NCBI RefSeq assembly: GCF_022808855.1
Contig: NZ_JAKZLF010000009.1
Span: 106,227-170,226 of the forward strand
Direction: 5' to 3'
From: Anaeromyxobacter soli
Lineage (GTDB): Bacteria > Myxococcota > Myxococcia > Myxococcales > Anaeromyxobacteraceae
DNA: 64,000 bases
The notes beneath the pieces are model-generated. The model had not been told where the DNA came from. It worked only from the letters and a program-made list of their open reading frames with translations, and did not search any database. The position numbers and the translations under genes are program-made. How positions within the stretch are numbered: the stretch's first letter is position 1; each line of letters starts with the position of its first letter. Of this stretch, positions 47,224 through 56,067 are shown in pieces.

Positions 47224-47413
47224 CGCTCCGTCATTTGCCGCCAGGCCTCGCGGCCCACTCGCCCGGAGCCACGGCGCTCGCCCGCTCCCGGGCACTTGGG
47301 GTTCCCCGCGCGAGGACCCGCGCCGCTCCCCCGGCGGTGGCAGCATCCGCACGCCGCCGCCCCGTTGCACCCGCCGTCACCACGCCGGCGGCGACCCTCA
47401 CCCCGGAGGTACC

Positions 47414-48760
47414 ATGAAGCTGACGACACGCATCACGCTCGCCGCGGCCCTCGCGCTCCTCGCCGGCCCCGCGGCCGCGCAGAAGAAGCCGGCGCCGGCC
47501 GGCAAGCCCGCCGCAACGAAGCCGGCCGCCGGCGGCGCGTGCGTCACCTGCCACGCGAAGGTGAACCCGAGCATCGTGAAGGACTGGGAGCTGTCCCGGC
47601 ACTCGAAGGTCGAGGTCGGCTGCGTCGAGTGCCACGGCTCGGCGCACAAGACGAAGGACGACTTCGCGAACGCGAAGATGCCGACCCCGGACACCTGCGG
47701 CCAGTGCCACGACGCCCAGGTCGCCCAGTTCAAGAAGGGGAAGCACGCCTTCGCCTGGGCGGCGGTGAAGGCCATGCCGACCTTCCACTACCAGCCGGTC
47801 GCGATCCGCGAGGGGCTGAAGGGCTGCGGCGGATGCCACAAGCTCGGCCTCAAGACCCCCGAGGAGCAGGCCGAGCTGCGCAAGGTGGCCGGGCCCTACG
47901 GGAACGCCTCCTGCGACGCGTGCCACACGCGCCACCTGTTCTCCAAGGCTGAGGCACGCCGCCCGGAGGCCTGCCAGACCTGCCACATGGGGTTCGATCA
48001 CCCGCAGTGGGAGATGTACAGCGGCTCGAAGCACGGCGTGCGCAACGCGCTCAAGCAGACGGGCGCGATCCCGCAGTACTCGGCCGCGCCGACCTGCCAG
48101 GACTGCCACATGCAGGAGGGGAACCACGAGGTCCGCACGGCCTGGGGCTTCCTCGCCGTCCGGCTGCCCTTCCCCGAGGATGACCCGCAGTGGAAGGCGG
48201 ATCGCGTCACCATCCTGCAGGGCCTCGGCGTGCTCGACCCGTCGGGCAACCCCACCGGCCGCCTCGACGTCGTGAAGGCCGCCGACGTGGCGCGGCTCAC
48301 CCAGGAGGCGTGGGACGCGGAGCGTACGAAGATGCTGAAGACCTGCAACCAGTGCCACTCGGGCGAGTTCGCGAAGGTCCAGCTCCAGCAGTCCGACGGG
48401 ATGATCCGCGACGCGGATCACGCCATGGCCGAGGCGATCCGCGCCGTGGCCGGGCTGTACCAGGACGGCATCCTGCCCAAGCCGAAGAGCTACGCCTTCC
48501 CGTTCCCGGACCTGCTCACGTTCCACGACGCGCCCACGCCGGTCGAGCAGAAGCTGTTCGTGATGTTCCTCGAGCACCGCATGCGCGCGTTCCAGGGCGC
48601 GTTCCACGCGAACCCGGACTATGCCAACTGGTACGGCTGGAGCGAGATGGCGCGCGATCTCGTCGACATCAAGGCGGAGGCGGCCACGCTCCGGCGCGAG
48701 CACAAGGCCACGCCCGCCCAGGGTCCCGCGCCCGCGGCACAGCCCACGCCGAAGAAGTAG
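47414..48760 (+). CDS. Octahaem HAO-family cytochrome
   Basis: A 448-residue periplasmic protein with signal peptide (cleavage near AAAQ, 20-23) and eight CxxCH motifs at 43, 70, 95, 138, 167, 187, 228 and 311. The segment CDACHTRHLFSKAEARRPEA followed by CQTCHMGFDHPQWEMYSGSKHG (read in parts) is diagnostic of the hydroxylamine oxidoreductase family. In anaerobes with Nrf systems, HAO-like proteins of this size usually work in reduction of nitrite or hydroxylamine, often without the Tyr cross-link of true HAO; which form this is was not settled by eye. A GGAGG site precedes the ATG. The copy CATCCGCACGC (47344-47354) upstream resembles the repeats before nrfHA. Confidence 0.85.
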   Translation: MKLTTRITLAAALALLAGPAAAQKKPAPAGKPAATKPAAGGACVTCHAKVNPSIVKDWELSRHSKVEVGCVECHGSAHKTKDDFANAKMPTPDTCGQCHDAQVAQFKKGKHAFAWAAVKAMPTFHYQPVAIREGLKGCGGCHKLGLKTPEEQAELRKVAGPYGNASCDACHTRHLFSKAEARRPEACQTCHMGFDHPQWEMYSGSKHGVRNALKQTGAIPQYSAAPTCQDCHMQEGNHEVRTAWGFLAVRLPFPEDDPQWKADRVTILQGLGVLDPSGNPTGRLDVVKAADVARLTQEAWDAERTKMLKTCNQCHSGEFAKVQLQQSDGMIRDADHAMAEAIRAVAGLYQDGILPKPKSYAFPFPDLLTFHDAPTPVEQKLFVMFLEHRMRAFQGAFHANPDYANWYGWSEMARDLVDIKAEAATLRREHKATPAQGPAPAAQPTPKK

Positions 48761-48780
48761 CGTCACGTAGGGTGATGGAC

Positions 48781-48811
48781 GAGGGGAGGCGTCTCGAGGG
48801 CGCCTCCCCTC
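48781..48811. terminator. Hairpin after the octahaem gene
   Basis: GAGGGGAGGCG (48781-48791) pairs perfectly with CGCCTCCCCTC (48801-48811), 9-nt loop, 20 nt after the stop. No T-tract follows. Confidence 0.55.
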
Positions 48812-48897
48812 CTCGCGTCCGGGCGTCACCGCCCGTCCGGGTCCCTCGACGGAAGCCGCGGCGGTCGCTAGAACGGGCGCCATCCTAGGGAGGCCCC

Positions 48898-51012
48898 ATG
48901 ACCCGGCGGCTCGCCTCGAAGCTCCTCCTCGCCGTCACCGTCGCGACCCTCGGCTGTGCAGGGACGCGGCGTGACGGCGCCGCCGCGGCCGCCGCGCCCG
49001 GAAAGGCCGGCGCGCCAGCGGCCGCCGCCGCGCGGCGCGAGGGCCTGCCGCCCATCGTCGACCGGGAGCTCATCTTCGGTGATCCGGAGATCTCCGCCGC
49101 GCAGCTCTCGCCGGACGGAGCGTGGATCGCGTTCCTGAAGCCGCTCGACGGCACGCGCAACGTCTGGGTGAAGCCGGTCGACGCGCCCTTCGAGCAGGCG
49201 AAGCCGGTCACCGCCGACCAGGCGCGTCCCATCCCGGCGTACTTCTGGAGCTGGGACTCGCGGTTCATCCTCTTCGTGCAGGACCACGCGGGCGACGAGA
49301 ACTACAACGTCTACGCGGTCGATCCGCGGGCGGCGCCCGCGCCCGGCGCGAAGGTGCCGCCGGCCCGCGGGCTCACCGATCTGAAGGGCGTTCGCGCCGA
49401 GATCTACGAGGTCCCGAAGGCGCGGCCCGGAGTCGTGTACGTGGGCCTCAACGATCGGGACGCCCGGTGGCACGACCTGTACGAGGTGGAGATCGCGACC
49501 GGCAAGCGGACCCTGCTCCGCCGGAACGAGCAGCGCTTCGTCTCGTGGACGTTCGACCTCTCCGGCCGGCTCAGGCTCGGCACGCGCGTGACCGAGCGGG
49601 GCGACACCGAGATCCTCCGCGTCGATCCCGCCGGGATGCAGAAGGTCTACGGCTGCACGGTGCTCGAGGACTGCTCCGCCGCTCGCTTCGATCCGGACGG
49701 GCGGGTGTACCTCGTCACCAACGGCGGCGCGGGCGACCTCCTCCGGCTCTCCCTGCTCGACGTCCAGACCGGGGTGGAGGAGGTCCTCGCGTCGGACCCC
49801 GAGAAGCGCGTGGACCTCAAGGCGCCGGTGTTCTCCGAGGCGACCGACCGCCTCGTCGGAGCCGTCTACGACGACGAGCGGCTGCGCTTCCGCTGGAGCG
49901 ACCCCGGCTACCAGGCGGACCACGCCGCGCTGCAGGCCCGCTTCCCGGATCGCGACGTGCTCATCCAGTCCACCACCCGCGACGACCGGCGCTGGCTCGT
50001 GTCGGTGACGGCCGACGTCGAGCCGGGCGAGGTCTACCTCTTCGACCGCACGACGAAGGCGGTGACGAAGCAGTACCGCCTGCGCGAACGGCTGCCGCGG
50101 CAGGACCTCGCGCACATGCAGCCGATCCGCTACCCGTCGTCCGACGGGCTCGAGATCCCCGCCTTCCTGACCCTGCCCGCGGGCGTGCCCGCGAAGGCGC
50201 TGCCGCTCGTCGTCTTCCCGCACGGCGGGCCGTGGTGGCGCGACAGCTGGCGGTGCCACCCGTTCGCGCAGTTCCTCGCGAACCGCGGGTACGCCGTCCT
50301 CCAGCCGAACTTCCGCGGCTCGACGGGCTACGGGAAGCGGTTCCTCGACGCCGGAAATCTCCAGTGGGGCGACAAGATGCAGGACGACCTCACGTGGGGC
50401 GTCCGGTACCTCGTCGCCCAGGGCGTGGTCGATCCCAGGCGCGTCGGGATCATGGGCGGCTCGTACGGCGGCTACGCGACGCTCGCCGGCGTGACGTTCA
50501 CGCCCGACCTCTACGCCGCGGCGGTGGCGATCGTCGCGCCGTCGAGCCTCATCACCTTGCTCGAGACCATCCCGCCCTACTGGGAGGCGGGCCGCATCGT
50601 GTTCCACACGCGGATGGGCAACCCGACCACGCCGGAGGGCCGGGCGCAGCTCGAGCGGCAGTCGCCGCTGAATCACGTGGCCGCCATCCGCACCCCGCTG
50701 CAGATCGTGCAGGGGGCGAACGATCCGCGGGTGAAGAGGTCGGAGTCGGACCAGATCGTCGTCGCGCTGCGCGAGCGCGGGTTCCCGGTGGAGTACCTCG
50801 TGGCGCCGGACGAGGGGCACGGCTTCCAGCGGCCGGTGAACAACATGGCGGCCTTCGCCTCCGCCGAGAAGTTCCTCGCGAAGCACCTGGGCGGCCGGTT
50901 CCAGGAGGACATGCCCCCCGCGGTGGCGCAGCGCCTCCGCGAGATCACCGTCGATCCGGCGAGCGTCGCCGCGCCGCAGCGCGCCGCGCCGGCGGCTGCC
51001 CCGCCGAGGTGA
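48898..51012 (+). CDS. S9-family prolyl oligopeptidase-like lipoprotein
   Basis: A 704-residue serine peptidase of the S9 (dipeptidyl or acylaminoacyl peptidase) group. The N-terminus is a lipoprotein signal (LLLAVTVATLGCAG, Cys about 20). A beta-propeller (about 60-400) precedes an alpha/beta-hydrolase domain with the nucleophile GGSYGGYATL, the acid in QGANDPRVKRSESDQ and the His in DEGHGFQRP. FPHGGPWWRDSW is the oxyanion-region motif of the family. It is anchored in the envelope and likely degrades peptides in the periplasm. A GGGAGG site precedes the start. It stands alone between the cytochrome island and the deo genes. Substrate specificity unknown. Confidence 0.9.
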   Translation: MTRRLASKLLLAVTVATLGCAGTRRDGAAAAAAPGKAGAPAAAAARREGLPPIVDRELIFGDPEISAAQLSPDGAWIAFLKPLDGTRNVWVKPVDAPFEQAKPVTADQARPIPAYFWSWDSRFILFVQDHAGDENYNVYAVDPRAAPAPGAKVPPARGLTDLKGVRAEIYEVPKARPGVVYVGLNDRDARWHDLYEVEIATGKRTLLRRNEQRFVSWTFDLSGRLRLGTRVTERGDTEILRVDPAGMQKVYGCTVLEDCSAARFDPDGRVYLVTNGGAGDLLRLSLLDVQTGVEEVLASDPEKRVDLKAPVFSEATDRLVGAVYDDERLRFRWSDPGYQADHAALQARFPDRDVLIQSTTRDDRRWLVSVTADVEPGEVYLFDRTTKAVTKQYRLRERLPRQDLAHMQPIRYPSSDGLEIPAFLTLPAGVPAKALPLVVFPHGGPWWRDSWRCHPFAQFLANRGYAVLQPNFRGSTGYGKRFLDAGNLQWGDKMQDDLTWGVRYLVAQGVVDPRRVGIMGGSYGGYATLAGVTFTPDLYAAAVAIVAPSSLITLLETIPPYWEAGRIVFHTRMGNPTTPEGRAQLERQSPLNHVAAIRTPLQIVQGANDPRVKRSESDQIVVALRERGFPVEYLVAPDEGHGFQRPVNNMAAFASAEKFLAKHLGGRFQEDMPPAVAQRLREITVDPASVAAPQRAAPAAAPPR

Positions 51013-51068
51013 CCCGCGAGCGCCGCCGCGTCCCCGCGACCCTTGGGCGCGCGGCGCCGCGGACATGG

Positions 51069-52010
51069 TCAGGATCCGGGCGGCGTCTCCGCGTCGAGCC
51101 TGCCGACGGCGGCCGTCGACGCGACGATCGCGATCGCGCGGAAGAACAGCCCGACGACGGGGATGACCAGGACCGCGCCGACCGCGACGCCCAGCCCGAG
51201 CGTCTCGAATCGGTGGCGCTCCGTGAACGCCACCTCCTCGCGCCACGGACGCGTCAGGCGGTCCAGGAACCGCGCCAGCGCCGAGAAGGGCCGCAGGACC
51301 CACGCCGCGCGCCCGGCGCGGGCGAGCAGGCGGGAATACCAGGGCGAGGGCCCGCCGGTGCGCGGGCCGGAGAGGACCTCGATCGGCAGCTCCAGCGCGT
51401 CCACGACGAGCCAGTAGAAGGCCCACGCGCCCGCGAGCAGGGTCGCCTCGAGCGTGCCGAACGGCAGGATCCGCACGAGGATGAGGAGAGGCGCGATGCC
51501 GATCGACACCACGATCGCCTGGCGCAGCGCCTTGGCGCTCTCGGCGACCACGAGGCGGACGTAGCCGACGTCGGCGAAGGCGTCCTCGCCGGGCGGGAGC
51601 CCGAGCGCGCGGCGCGCCTCGAGGGCGACGCGCAGCCAGAGCCGCTGGAGCAGCGTCGGAGGCATGGAGGCGAGCGCGACGAACGTGACGAGGAACGCGT
51701 GGAAGGTGCCCGCCGGATCCGGATCGTCGGCGCGGGCGGTGGCGAGCGTGGCGAGAAGCGCGCACCCCGCGAAGGTGATCGCCGTCGGCACGAGCGCCGC
51801 GCGCCGGAGCGCCGGGTCCCCGGCCACGAGCCGCGCCGCGTGGAGCACCTGCGCGACCCCGTAGAGCGCGCGGTCGAGGCGCGAGACGCGCGGGGCGGCG
51901 GCGGGGTTCGACGCGTACCAGGCGATGGCGCGAGCCGCCGCGCGGGGACCGTCGAGCGGCGGGGGCGCGAGAGGGTCCTCCGGGGGAAGCGTCGAGCCCG
52001 CCCCCGTCAC
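51069..52010 (-). CDS. Polytopic membrane protein, EI24/CysZ-like
   Basis: A 313-residue protein beginning at a GTG that overlaps the deoB stop (GTGA). About four to five hydrophobic segments are visible: ALVPTAITFAGCALLATLAT, FVALASMPPTLLQ, AIVVSIGIAPLLILVRILPF, LLAGAWAFYWLVVDALELPI and LGVAVGAVLVIPVVGLFFRAIA. The last, with FFRAIAIVASTAAV, recalls the C-terminal end of EI24/CysZ-type proteins, which include the sulfate permease CysZ. It is much longer at the N-terminus, where a hydrophilic Pro/Ala-rich stretch of about 50 residues precedes the first helix. The EI24 assignment is tentative. It is co-translated with deoB, but a metabolic link is not evident. Confidence 0.6.
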   Translation of the reverse strand: MTGAGSTLPPEDPLAPPPLDGPRAAARAIAWYASNPAAAPRVSRLDRALYGVAQVLHAARLVAGDPALRRAALVPTAITFAGCALLATLATARADDPDPAGTFHAFLVTFVALASMPPTLLQRLWLRVALEARRALGLPPGEDAFADVGYVRLVVAESAKALRQAIVVSIGIAPLLILVRILPFGTLEATLLAGAWAFYWLVVDALELPIEVLSGPRTGGPSPWYSRLLARAGRAAWVLRPFSALARFLDRLTRPWREEVAFTERHRFETLGLGVAVGAVLVIPVVGLFFRAIAIVASTAAVGRLDAETPPGS

Positions 52011-53176
52011 CGCGCGAGCTCCCCGAGGAAGCTCTTGCCCGTCTCGTGCCGCACGCCGAAGAAGTCCGAGACGGTCGCGCCCAGATCGGCGAACGAGCCG
52101 CGCGTGCCGAGCGCCCCGCCGCCTCGTCCGGGCGCGTGGACGACGAGCGGCACGTACTCGCGCGAGTGATCGGTGGAGGGGGTGGTGGGATCGCAGCCGT
52201 GGTCGGCGGTGATCGCGGCGACCTCGCCGGGGTGGAGCTTTCCGAGGATCCGCGGCAGGGTCCGGTCCAGCTCCTCGAGCGCGCGGGCGTAGCCCACGGG
52301 ATCGTTCCGGTGCCCGTACAGCATGTCGAAGTCGACGAGGTTCACGAACACGAGCCCGTGGTCCACGCGGTCGAGGAGCGCCTCGGTCTTCGCGAGGCCG
52401 TCCGCGTTCCCGGCCGTGTGCACCTCGTCGGTGATGCCCCGGTGGTCGAAGATGTCCGGGATCTTGCCGACCCCGAACACCGGCACGCGCGCGTCGACGA
52501 GCTTCTCGAGGACGGTCGGCCCCGGCGTCGCGAGCGCGAAGTCCTTGCGGTTGTAGGTCCGGACGTACCTGCCCGGCGTGCCGACGAACGGGCGGGCGAT
52601 GACGCGCGCCACCTTGAACGGATCGAGGATGCGTCGCGCCGCGCGGCACCAGGCGTACAGGGTCTCGAGCGGGACCGTCTCCTCGTGCGCCGCGATCTGG
52701 AACACCGAGTCCGCGGAGGTGTAGACGATGGGCTTCCCCGTTCGCTGGTGCTCCTCGCCCAGCTGCTGGATGATCTCCGTCCCGCTCGCGGCCACGTTCC
52801 CGAGCACCCCCGGCGCGCCCGTCTCCCGCAGGAAGGGCTCCAGGATCTCGGGCGGGAAGCCGTGCGGGTGAAGCGCGAGCGGCTCGGAGAGGACGATCCC
52901 CATCATCTCCCAGTGACCCGTGATGGTGTCCTTGCCCTTCGAGCGCTCCGCCATGCGGCCGTGGAAGGCGACCGGCGAGGGCTCCGGCGGCACGCCGAGG
53001 ATGGAGGTCAGGTGCCCGAGCCCCATGCGGCCCATCACCGGGAGGGCGAGGCCTCCGACGGCGCGGCTCGTGTTGCCGAGGGTGTCGGAGCCCTCGTCGC
53101 CGTACTCGCGCGCGTCGGGGAGCGCGCCGCAGCCCACGCTGTCGGCGACCAGGATGACGAAGCGGCGTCGGTCCAT
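52007..53176 (-). CDS. deoB: Phosphopentomutase
   Basis: DeoB interconverts (deoxy)ribose 1-phosphate and 5-phosphate in nucleoside catabolism, a metalloenzyme of the alkaline phosphatase superfamily. The 389-residue protein starts FVILVADSVGCGALPDA (metal Asp, with the family's GxGxxPDA). It continues with SDTLGNTSR (the phospho-acceptor Thr region), GKDTITGHWEMMG, and VFVNLVDFDMLYGHRNDP with metal-binding Asp and His. TADHGCDPTTPSTDHSREYVP holds the remaining ligands. deoC lies 35 nt upstream on the same strand, giving the usual deoC-deoB route from deoxyribose 1-phosphate to glyceraldehyde 3-phosphate and acetaldehyde. Normal length. Confidence 0.95.
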   Translation of the reverse strand: MDRRRFVILVADSVGCGALPDAREYGDEGSDTLGNTSRAVGGLALPVMGRMGLGHLTSILGVPPEPSPVAFHGRMAERSKGKDTITGHWEMMGIVLSEPLALHPHGFPPEILEPFLRETGAPGVLGNVAASGTEIIQQLGEEHQRTGKPIVYTSADSVFQIAAHEETVPLETLYAWCRAARRILDPFKVARVIARPFVGTPGRYVRTYNRKDFALATPGPTVLEKLVDARVPVFGVGKIPDIFDHRGITDEVHTAGNADGLAKTEALLDRVDHGLVFVNLVDFDMLYGHRNDPVGYARALEELDRTLPRILGKLHPGEVAAITADHGCDPTTPSTDHSREYVPLVVHAPGRGGGALGTRGSFADLGATVSDFFGVRHETGKSFLGELAR

Positions 53177-53211
53177 GCCCGGATCCTAACCGGCCGGCGC
53201 CGGCGCGACGC

Positions 53212-53892
53212 TCAGAACGTGCCGAGGACGATGTCCACGCAGGCCGAGGCGCCGACGCGGCTCGCCCCCGCGCGGATCATCGCCAGCGCCTGCGCGGCGC
53301 TCCGCACCCCGCCCGACGCCTTGACCCCGAGTGCCCCTCCCACGACCGCCCGCAGGAGGGCGACGTCCTCGACGGTGGCGCCGCCGCCGCCGAAGCCGGT
53401 GGAGGTCTTCACGTAGGAGGCGCCGGCGCAGCGCGCGAGCGCGGCGGCGACGACCCGCTGGTCGCGCGTGAGCTTCGAGGTCTCGAGGATCACCTTCACC
53501 GGGACCCGCGCGGCGGCGACCACGCCGCGGAGATCCTCGAGCGCCGCCTCGTACCGCCCGGCGAGCACCGCCGGCAGCGGGAGCACGACGTCGATCTCCT
53601 CGGCTCCGGCCGCCGCCGCCGCGGCGGCCTCCGCCGCGCGGGCCGCCGGAGTCCCCTCCCCCCGCGGGAAGTCGGCGACCGCGATGGGCTGGACGGCGGT
53701 GTCGGCGAGGAGGAGCCGCACCTGCGGGATGTGGGCAGCGTGCACGCAGACGCCGGCGAACCCGTAGGCCCGCGCCTCCGCGCAGACGCGCGCGACGTCG
53801 ACCTCGGTGGCGCCGGGGGCGAGGAGGGTGTGGTCCAGGTACGGCGCGAGGTCGCGCGGCGTCCGGATCGTCGCGGGGTCGACGGTCCTCAT
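53212..53892 (-). CDS. deoC: Deoxyribose-phosphate aldolase
   Basis: DeoC cleaves 2-deoxyribose 5-phosphate to glyceraldehyde 3-phosphate and acetaldehyde through a lysine Schiff base. The ATG at 53892 gives 226 residues, normal size, and overlaps the ttcA stop by 4 nt. Motifs are YLDHTLLAPGATEVDV, GAEEIDVVLPLPAVLAG, VKVILETSKL (relay Lys) and SYVKTSTGFGGGGATVEDV (Schiff-base Lys in KTSTGF). VKASGGVRSAAQAL carries the second conserved Lys. Longer reading upstream of the ATG is the ttcA gene in another frame. Cytosolic. With deoB it completes deoxynucleoside sugar breakdown. Confidence 0.95.
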   Translation of the reverse strand: MRTVDPATIRTPRDLAPYLDHTLLAPGATEVDVARVCAEARAYGFAGVCVHAAHIPQVRLLLADTAVQPIAVADFPRGEGTPAARAAEAAAAAAAGAEEIDVVLPLPAVLAGRYEAALEDLRGVVAAARVPVKVILETSKLTRDQRVVAAALARCAGASYVKTSTGFGGGGATVEDVALLRAVVGGALGVKASGGVRSAAQALAMIRAGASRVGASACVDIVLGTF

Positions 53893-54770
53893 CGATCCTC
53901 GCTCGCGCCCGCGAGCTTCACGAGCCCGCTCGCCTCGCCGGGCGCCTCGTCCACGCCGCAGCCGTCCTCGTCCTCCTCCGCGTCGAGCCAGGGATCCTTG
54001 CCGGTCGCCGCCGCCACCTTCCCGGCCAGGTCGCGATCGAGGAGGTGCGAGGGGACCACGCGCTTGAGGGCGTGGAGGAGGTTGCCCTTCACCGCGGCGT
54101 GCTCTGCCGAGAGCTCCGCGATGAGCCCCTTCACGCGCTTGCGGCGCAGGTTCGGCTGCGAGCCACACAGGTCGCACGGGACGATGGGGAACTGCATCGC
54201 CGCGGAGAACGCCGCGATGTCCTCCTCGGCGGCGTACGCGAGCGGACGGATGACCACGTTCCTGCCGTCGTCGGAGCGGAGCTTCGGGGGCATGCTCTTC
54301 AGCGCGCCGGAGTAGAGCGCGCTCAGGAGGAGGGTCTCGATGAGGTCGTCGCGGTGGTGGCCGAGCGCGATCTTGGTGCAGCCCATCTCGGCGGCGGCGT
54401 TGTAGAGAACGCCCCGGCGCAGCCGGGAGCACACCGGGCAGGTGGTCTTGCCCTCCGGGACGAGCCGGCGCACGACCGAGTAGGTGTCGCGGTGGAGCAT
54501 CCGGTACGGGACGCCCACCGACTGGAAGTGGCGCTCGACGATCTCGGCGGGGTATCCCGGCTGCCCCTGATCGAGGTTCACCGCCACGAGCTCGAAGTCG
54601 ATGGGCGCGCGCTCACGCATCCGCATGAGCAGGTGCAGCAAGGTGTAGGAGTCCTTGCCGCCGGAGACGGCGACCATGATCTTGTCGCCGTTCTCGATGA
54701 GGTCGAAGTCGCGGATCGCCTCGGCGGCCGCGCGCAGGAGCCTCTTCTCGAGCTTCGACAGGTCGTGCAT
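53889..54770 (-). CDS. ttcA: tRNA 2-thiocytidine(32) synthase TtcA
   Basis: TtcA thiolates cytidine 32 of certain tRNAs using ATP and a [4Fe-4S] cluster. The ATG at 54770 gives 293 residues; an in-frame start at 54809 is less typical. VAVSGGKDSYTLLHLL is the PP-loop (SGGKDS). CPVCSRLRRG supplies the two adjacent cluster Cys, and CDLCGSQPNLRR supplies further Cys in the family's position. LGHHRDDLIETLLL is the second family signature. The acidic C-terminal tail (DAEEDEDGCG) is an extension. Its stop overlaps deoC, so it is first in a ttcA-deoC-deoB unit. The divergent FYDLN gene begins 126 nt away. Confidence 0.92.
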   Translation of the reverse strand: MHDLSKLEKRLLRAAAEAIRDFDLIENGDKIMVAVSGGKDSYTLLHLLMRMRERAPIDFELVAVNLDQGQPGYPAEIVERHFQSVGVPYRMLHRDTYSVVRRLVPEGKTTCPVCSRLRRGVLYNAAAEMGCTKIALGHHRDDLIETLLLSALYSGALKSMPPKLRSDDGRNVVIRPLAYAAEEDIAAFSAAMQFPIVPCDLCGSQPNLRRKRVKGLIAELSAEHAAVKGNLLHALKRVVPSHLLDRDLAGKVAAATGKDPWLDAEEDEDGCGVDEAPGEASGLVKLAGASEDR

Positions 54771-54833
54771 CGGGCGGACTCTATAGCAGCGATGCGCCGG
54801 CGTGCGCACCCCGGGGCCCCCGGAGATTTTCGT

Positions 54834-54861
54834 TTGACGCCACCGTCGGCCCTGCGATAAA
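54834..54861 (+). promoter_or_regulatory. Candidate sigma-70 promoter of the FYDLN gene
   Basis: TTGACG (54834-54839), 16-nt spacer, GATAAA (54856-54861); the ATG is 35 nt downstream and has a GAGGGGAG ribosome site. Confidence 0.55.
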
Positions 54862-54895
54862 GGCGCGGGTTCCGACAGGAAATATCGAGGGGAGC

Positions 54896-55171
54896 ATGCC
54901 TGCGAAGGACCTGGGCACCAAGCACATCTGCTTCAAGTGCGGCACGAAGTTCTACGACCTCAAGAAGCCGGAGCCGCTCTGCCCGAAGTGCGGGGCGGAC
55001 CAGCGGCAGAGCCCGGCCTTGAAGTCGCCTGCGCCCTCCGAGCGCCGCCAGCGGGCGGCTGCCCGTCCGGTCGAGCCGGAGCCGGTGGAGGCGGACACCG
55101 AGCTCGACGAGGAGGTCGAGGAGGCGGAGCCCGACGAGGACGTCGCCGCCGAGGACGAGGACGAGCCGTAG
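54896..55171 (+). CDS. FYDLN-acid zinc-ribbon protein
   Basis: A 91-residue protein of the FYDLN_acid family. The N-terminus HICFKCGTKFYDLKKPEPLC is followed by PKCGADQ. The two CxxC pairs form a zinc ribbon and the FYDL motif gives the family its name. The C-terminal half is nearly all Glu and Asp (ELDEEVEEAEPDEDVAAEDE), as in other members. Function unknown; the family is widespread in alpha- and deltaproteobacteria and is often highly expressed. The strong ribosome site and a sigma-70-like promoter fit that. No signal peptide, so cytosolic. Confidence 0.9.
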   Translation: MPAKDLGTKHICFKCGTKFYDLKKPEPLCPKCGADQRQSPALKSPAPSERRQRAAARPVEPEPVEADTELDEEVEEAEPDEDVAAEDEDEP

Positions 55172-55190
55172 TCCGCGGCGGGCCCGGCGA

Positions 55191-55877
55191 CTACGGGTAC
55201 GCGATCTCCAGCGTCGCCGGCCCGCTCGCCGGGACGACCACGGTCGCGATCTTCTCCCCCAGCACCTCGTGCCACGCGATCGCCGTGTAGCGGCCCGGCG
55301 GCACGCCCGCGATCCCGAAGCGCCCCTCTCCGTCGCTCACCGCGTGGTAGGGCGTGTCCACGACGAGGATCCACGCGCTCATCCAGGCGTGAACGTCGCA
55401 CCCGACCCTCACCGGGCCCGGTCGCGCGAGCGTCCGCTCCACGCGCTGCCCGGGGCCCGGCATCGGCACGTTGAACGTGGTCGCGACGCCCGACCAGCCG
55501 TGCACGTTGTGGAGGATGGGGTCTCCGTTCAGGAGCGCGAGCGTGGAGCCGACGGGGGCCGCCTGCACGTGCGGCACGAACCGGCAGCCGCGCTGGTCGA
55601 GGGTCACGGCGCGCGGCTCCTCCTTCGCGCCGGGGGCCACGATCCGGACCACCACGTTCGCGAGCCCGCCCTTCCCGACGAGCACCGACTCGTCGGGCGC
55701 GGCCTCGCCGCAGGCGGCGCGGTCCTTCGTGACGGGCTGGGCGGGCCGCGGCGGCGGCGTCGCGCCTGCGTAGCGCACCTGCCCGCGGAGCTCGCCCGCA
55801 CGAGCGAGCGCGGGCACGAGGGAGGCGGCGGCGAGGAGCAGGCTCGCGGCGACGAGGAGCGGACGGGGAGCGGGCAT
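55191..55877 (-). CDS. Secreted cupredoxin-like protein with carboxypeptidase-regulatory-like tail
   Basis: A 228-residue exported protein. The signal peptide is MPAPRPLLVAASLLLAAASLVPALARA, given here in overlap as residues 1-27. A cupredoxin-like domain carries LLNGDPILHNVHGW (His123, His126) and VGCDVHAWMSAWI (Cys160, His163, Met166), together a possible type 1 copper site. The last about 50 residues (AVSDGEGRFGIAGVPPGRYT) are a carboxypeptidase-regulatory-like fold. Such proteins are common beside cytochrome or methylamine-type electron-transfer genes, and it faces the oxidase-maturation genes. It could be a periplasmic copper electron carrier or a structural Cu protein. The start at 55877 gives a clean signal; longer in-frame reading is the ctaB antisense. 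Confidence 0.8.
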   Translation of the reverse strand: MPAPRPLLVAASLLLAAASLVPALARAGELRGQVRYAGATPPPRPAQPVTKDRAACGEAAPDESVLVGKGGLANVVVRIVAPGAKEEPRAVTLDQRGCRFVPHVQAAPVGSTLALLNGDPILHNVHGWSGVATTFNVPMPGPGQRVERTLARPGPVRVGCDVHAWMSAWILVVDTPYHAVSDGEGRFGIAGVPPGRYTAIAWHEVLGEKIATVVVPASGPATLEIAYP

Positions 55878-56067
55878 CAGGGCAGGGGTCCCGGGCAGAG
55901 GTGCGACGGAGCGAATAGCCGCCCCGGGGCCCGGCGGCAACGGGCGCGTGCTCCCCGGTCCGGTGATCTTCCGCCACGGCGGCCGGCCCCCGAACGCGAC
56001 GTTGACCCCCGGGCGAGCCGTCGCTAGGTCCCACTCGCCTGCACTCTCGCAGGCCCCCGGGACCCTC

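Noticed and set aside
47340..47400. TTGCA upstream of the octahaem gene as a sigma-54 -12 element
   Set aside because: No GG lies at the required 12-nt distance, so only the repeat-like CATCCGCACGC was kept as a note.
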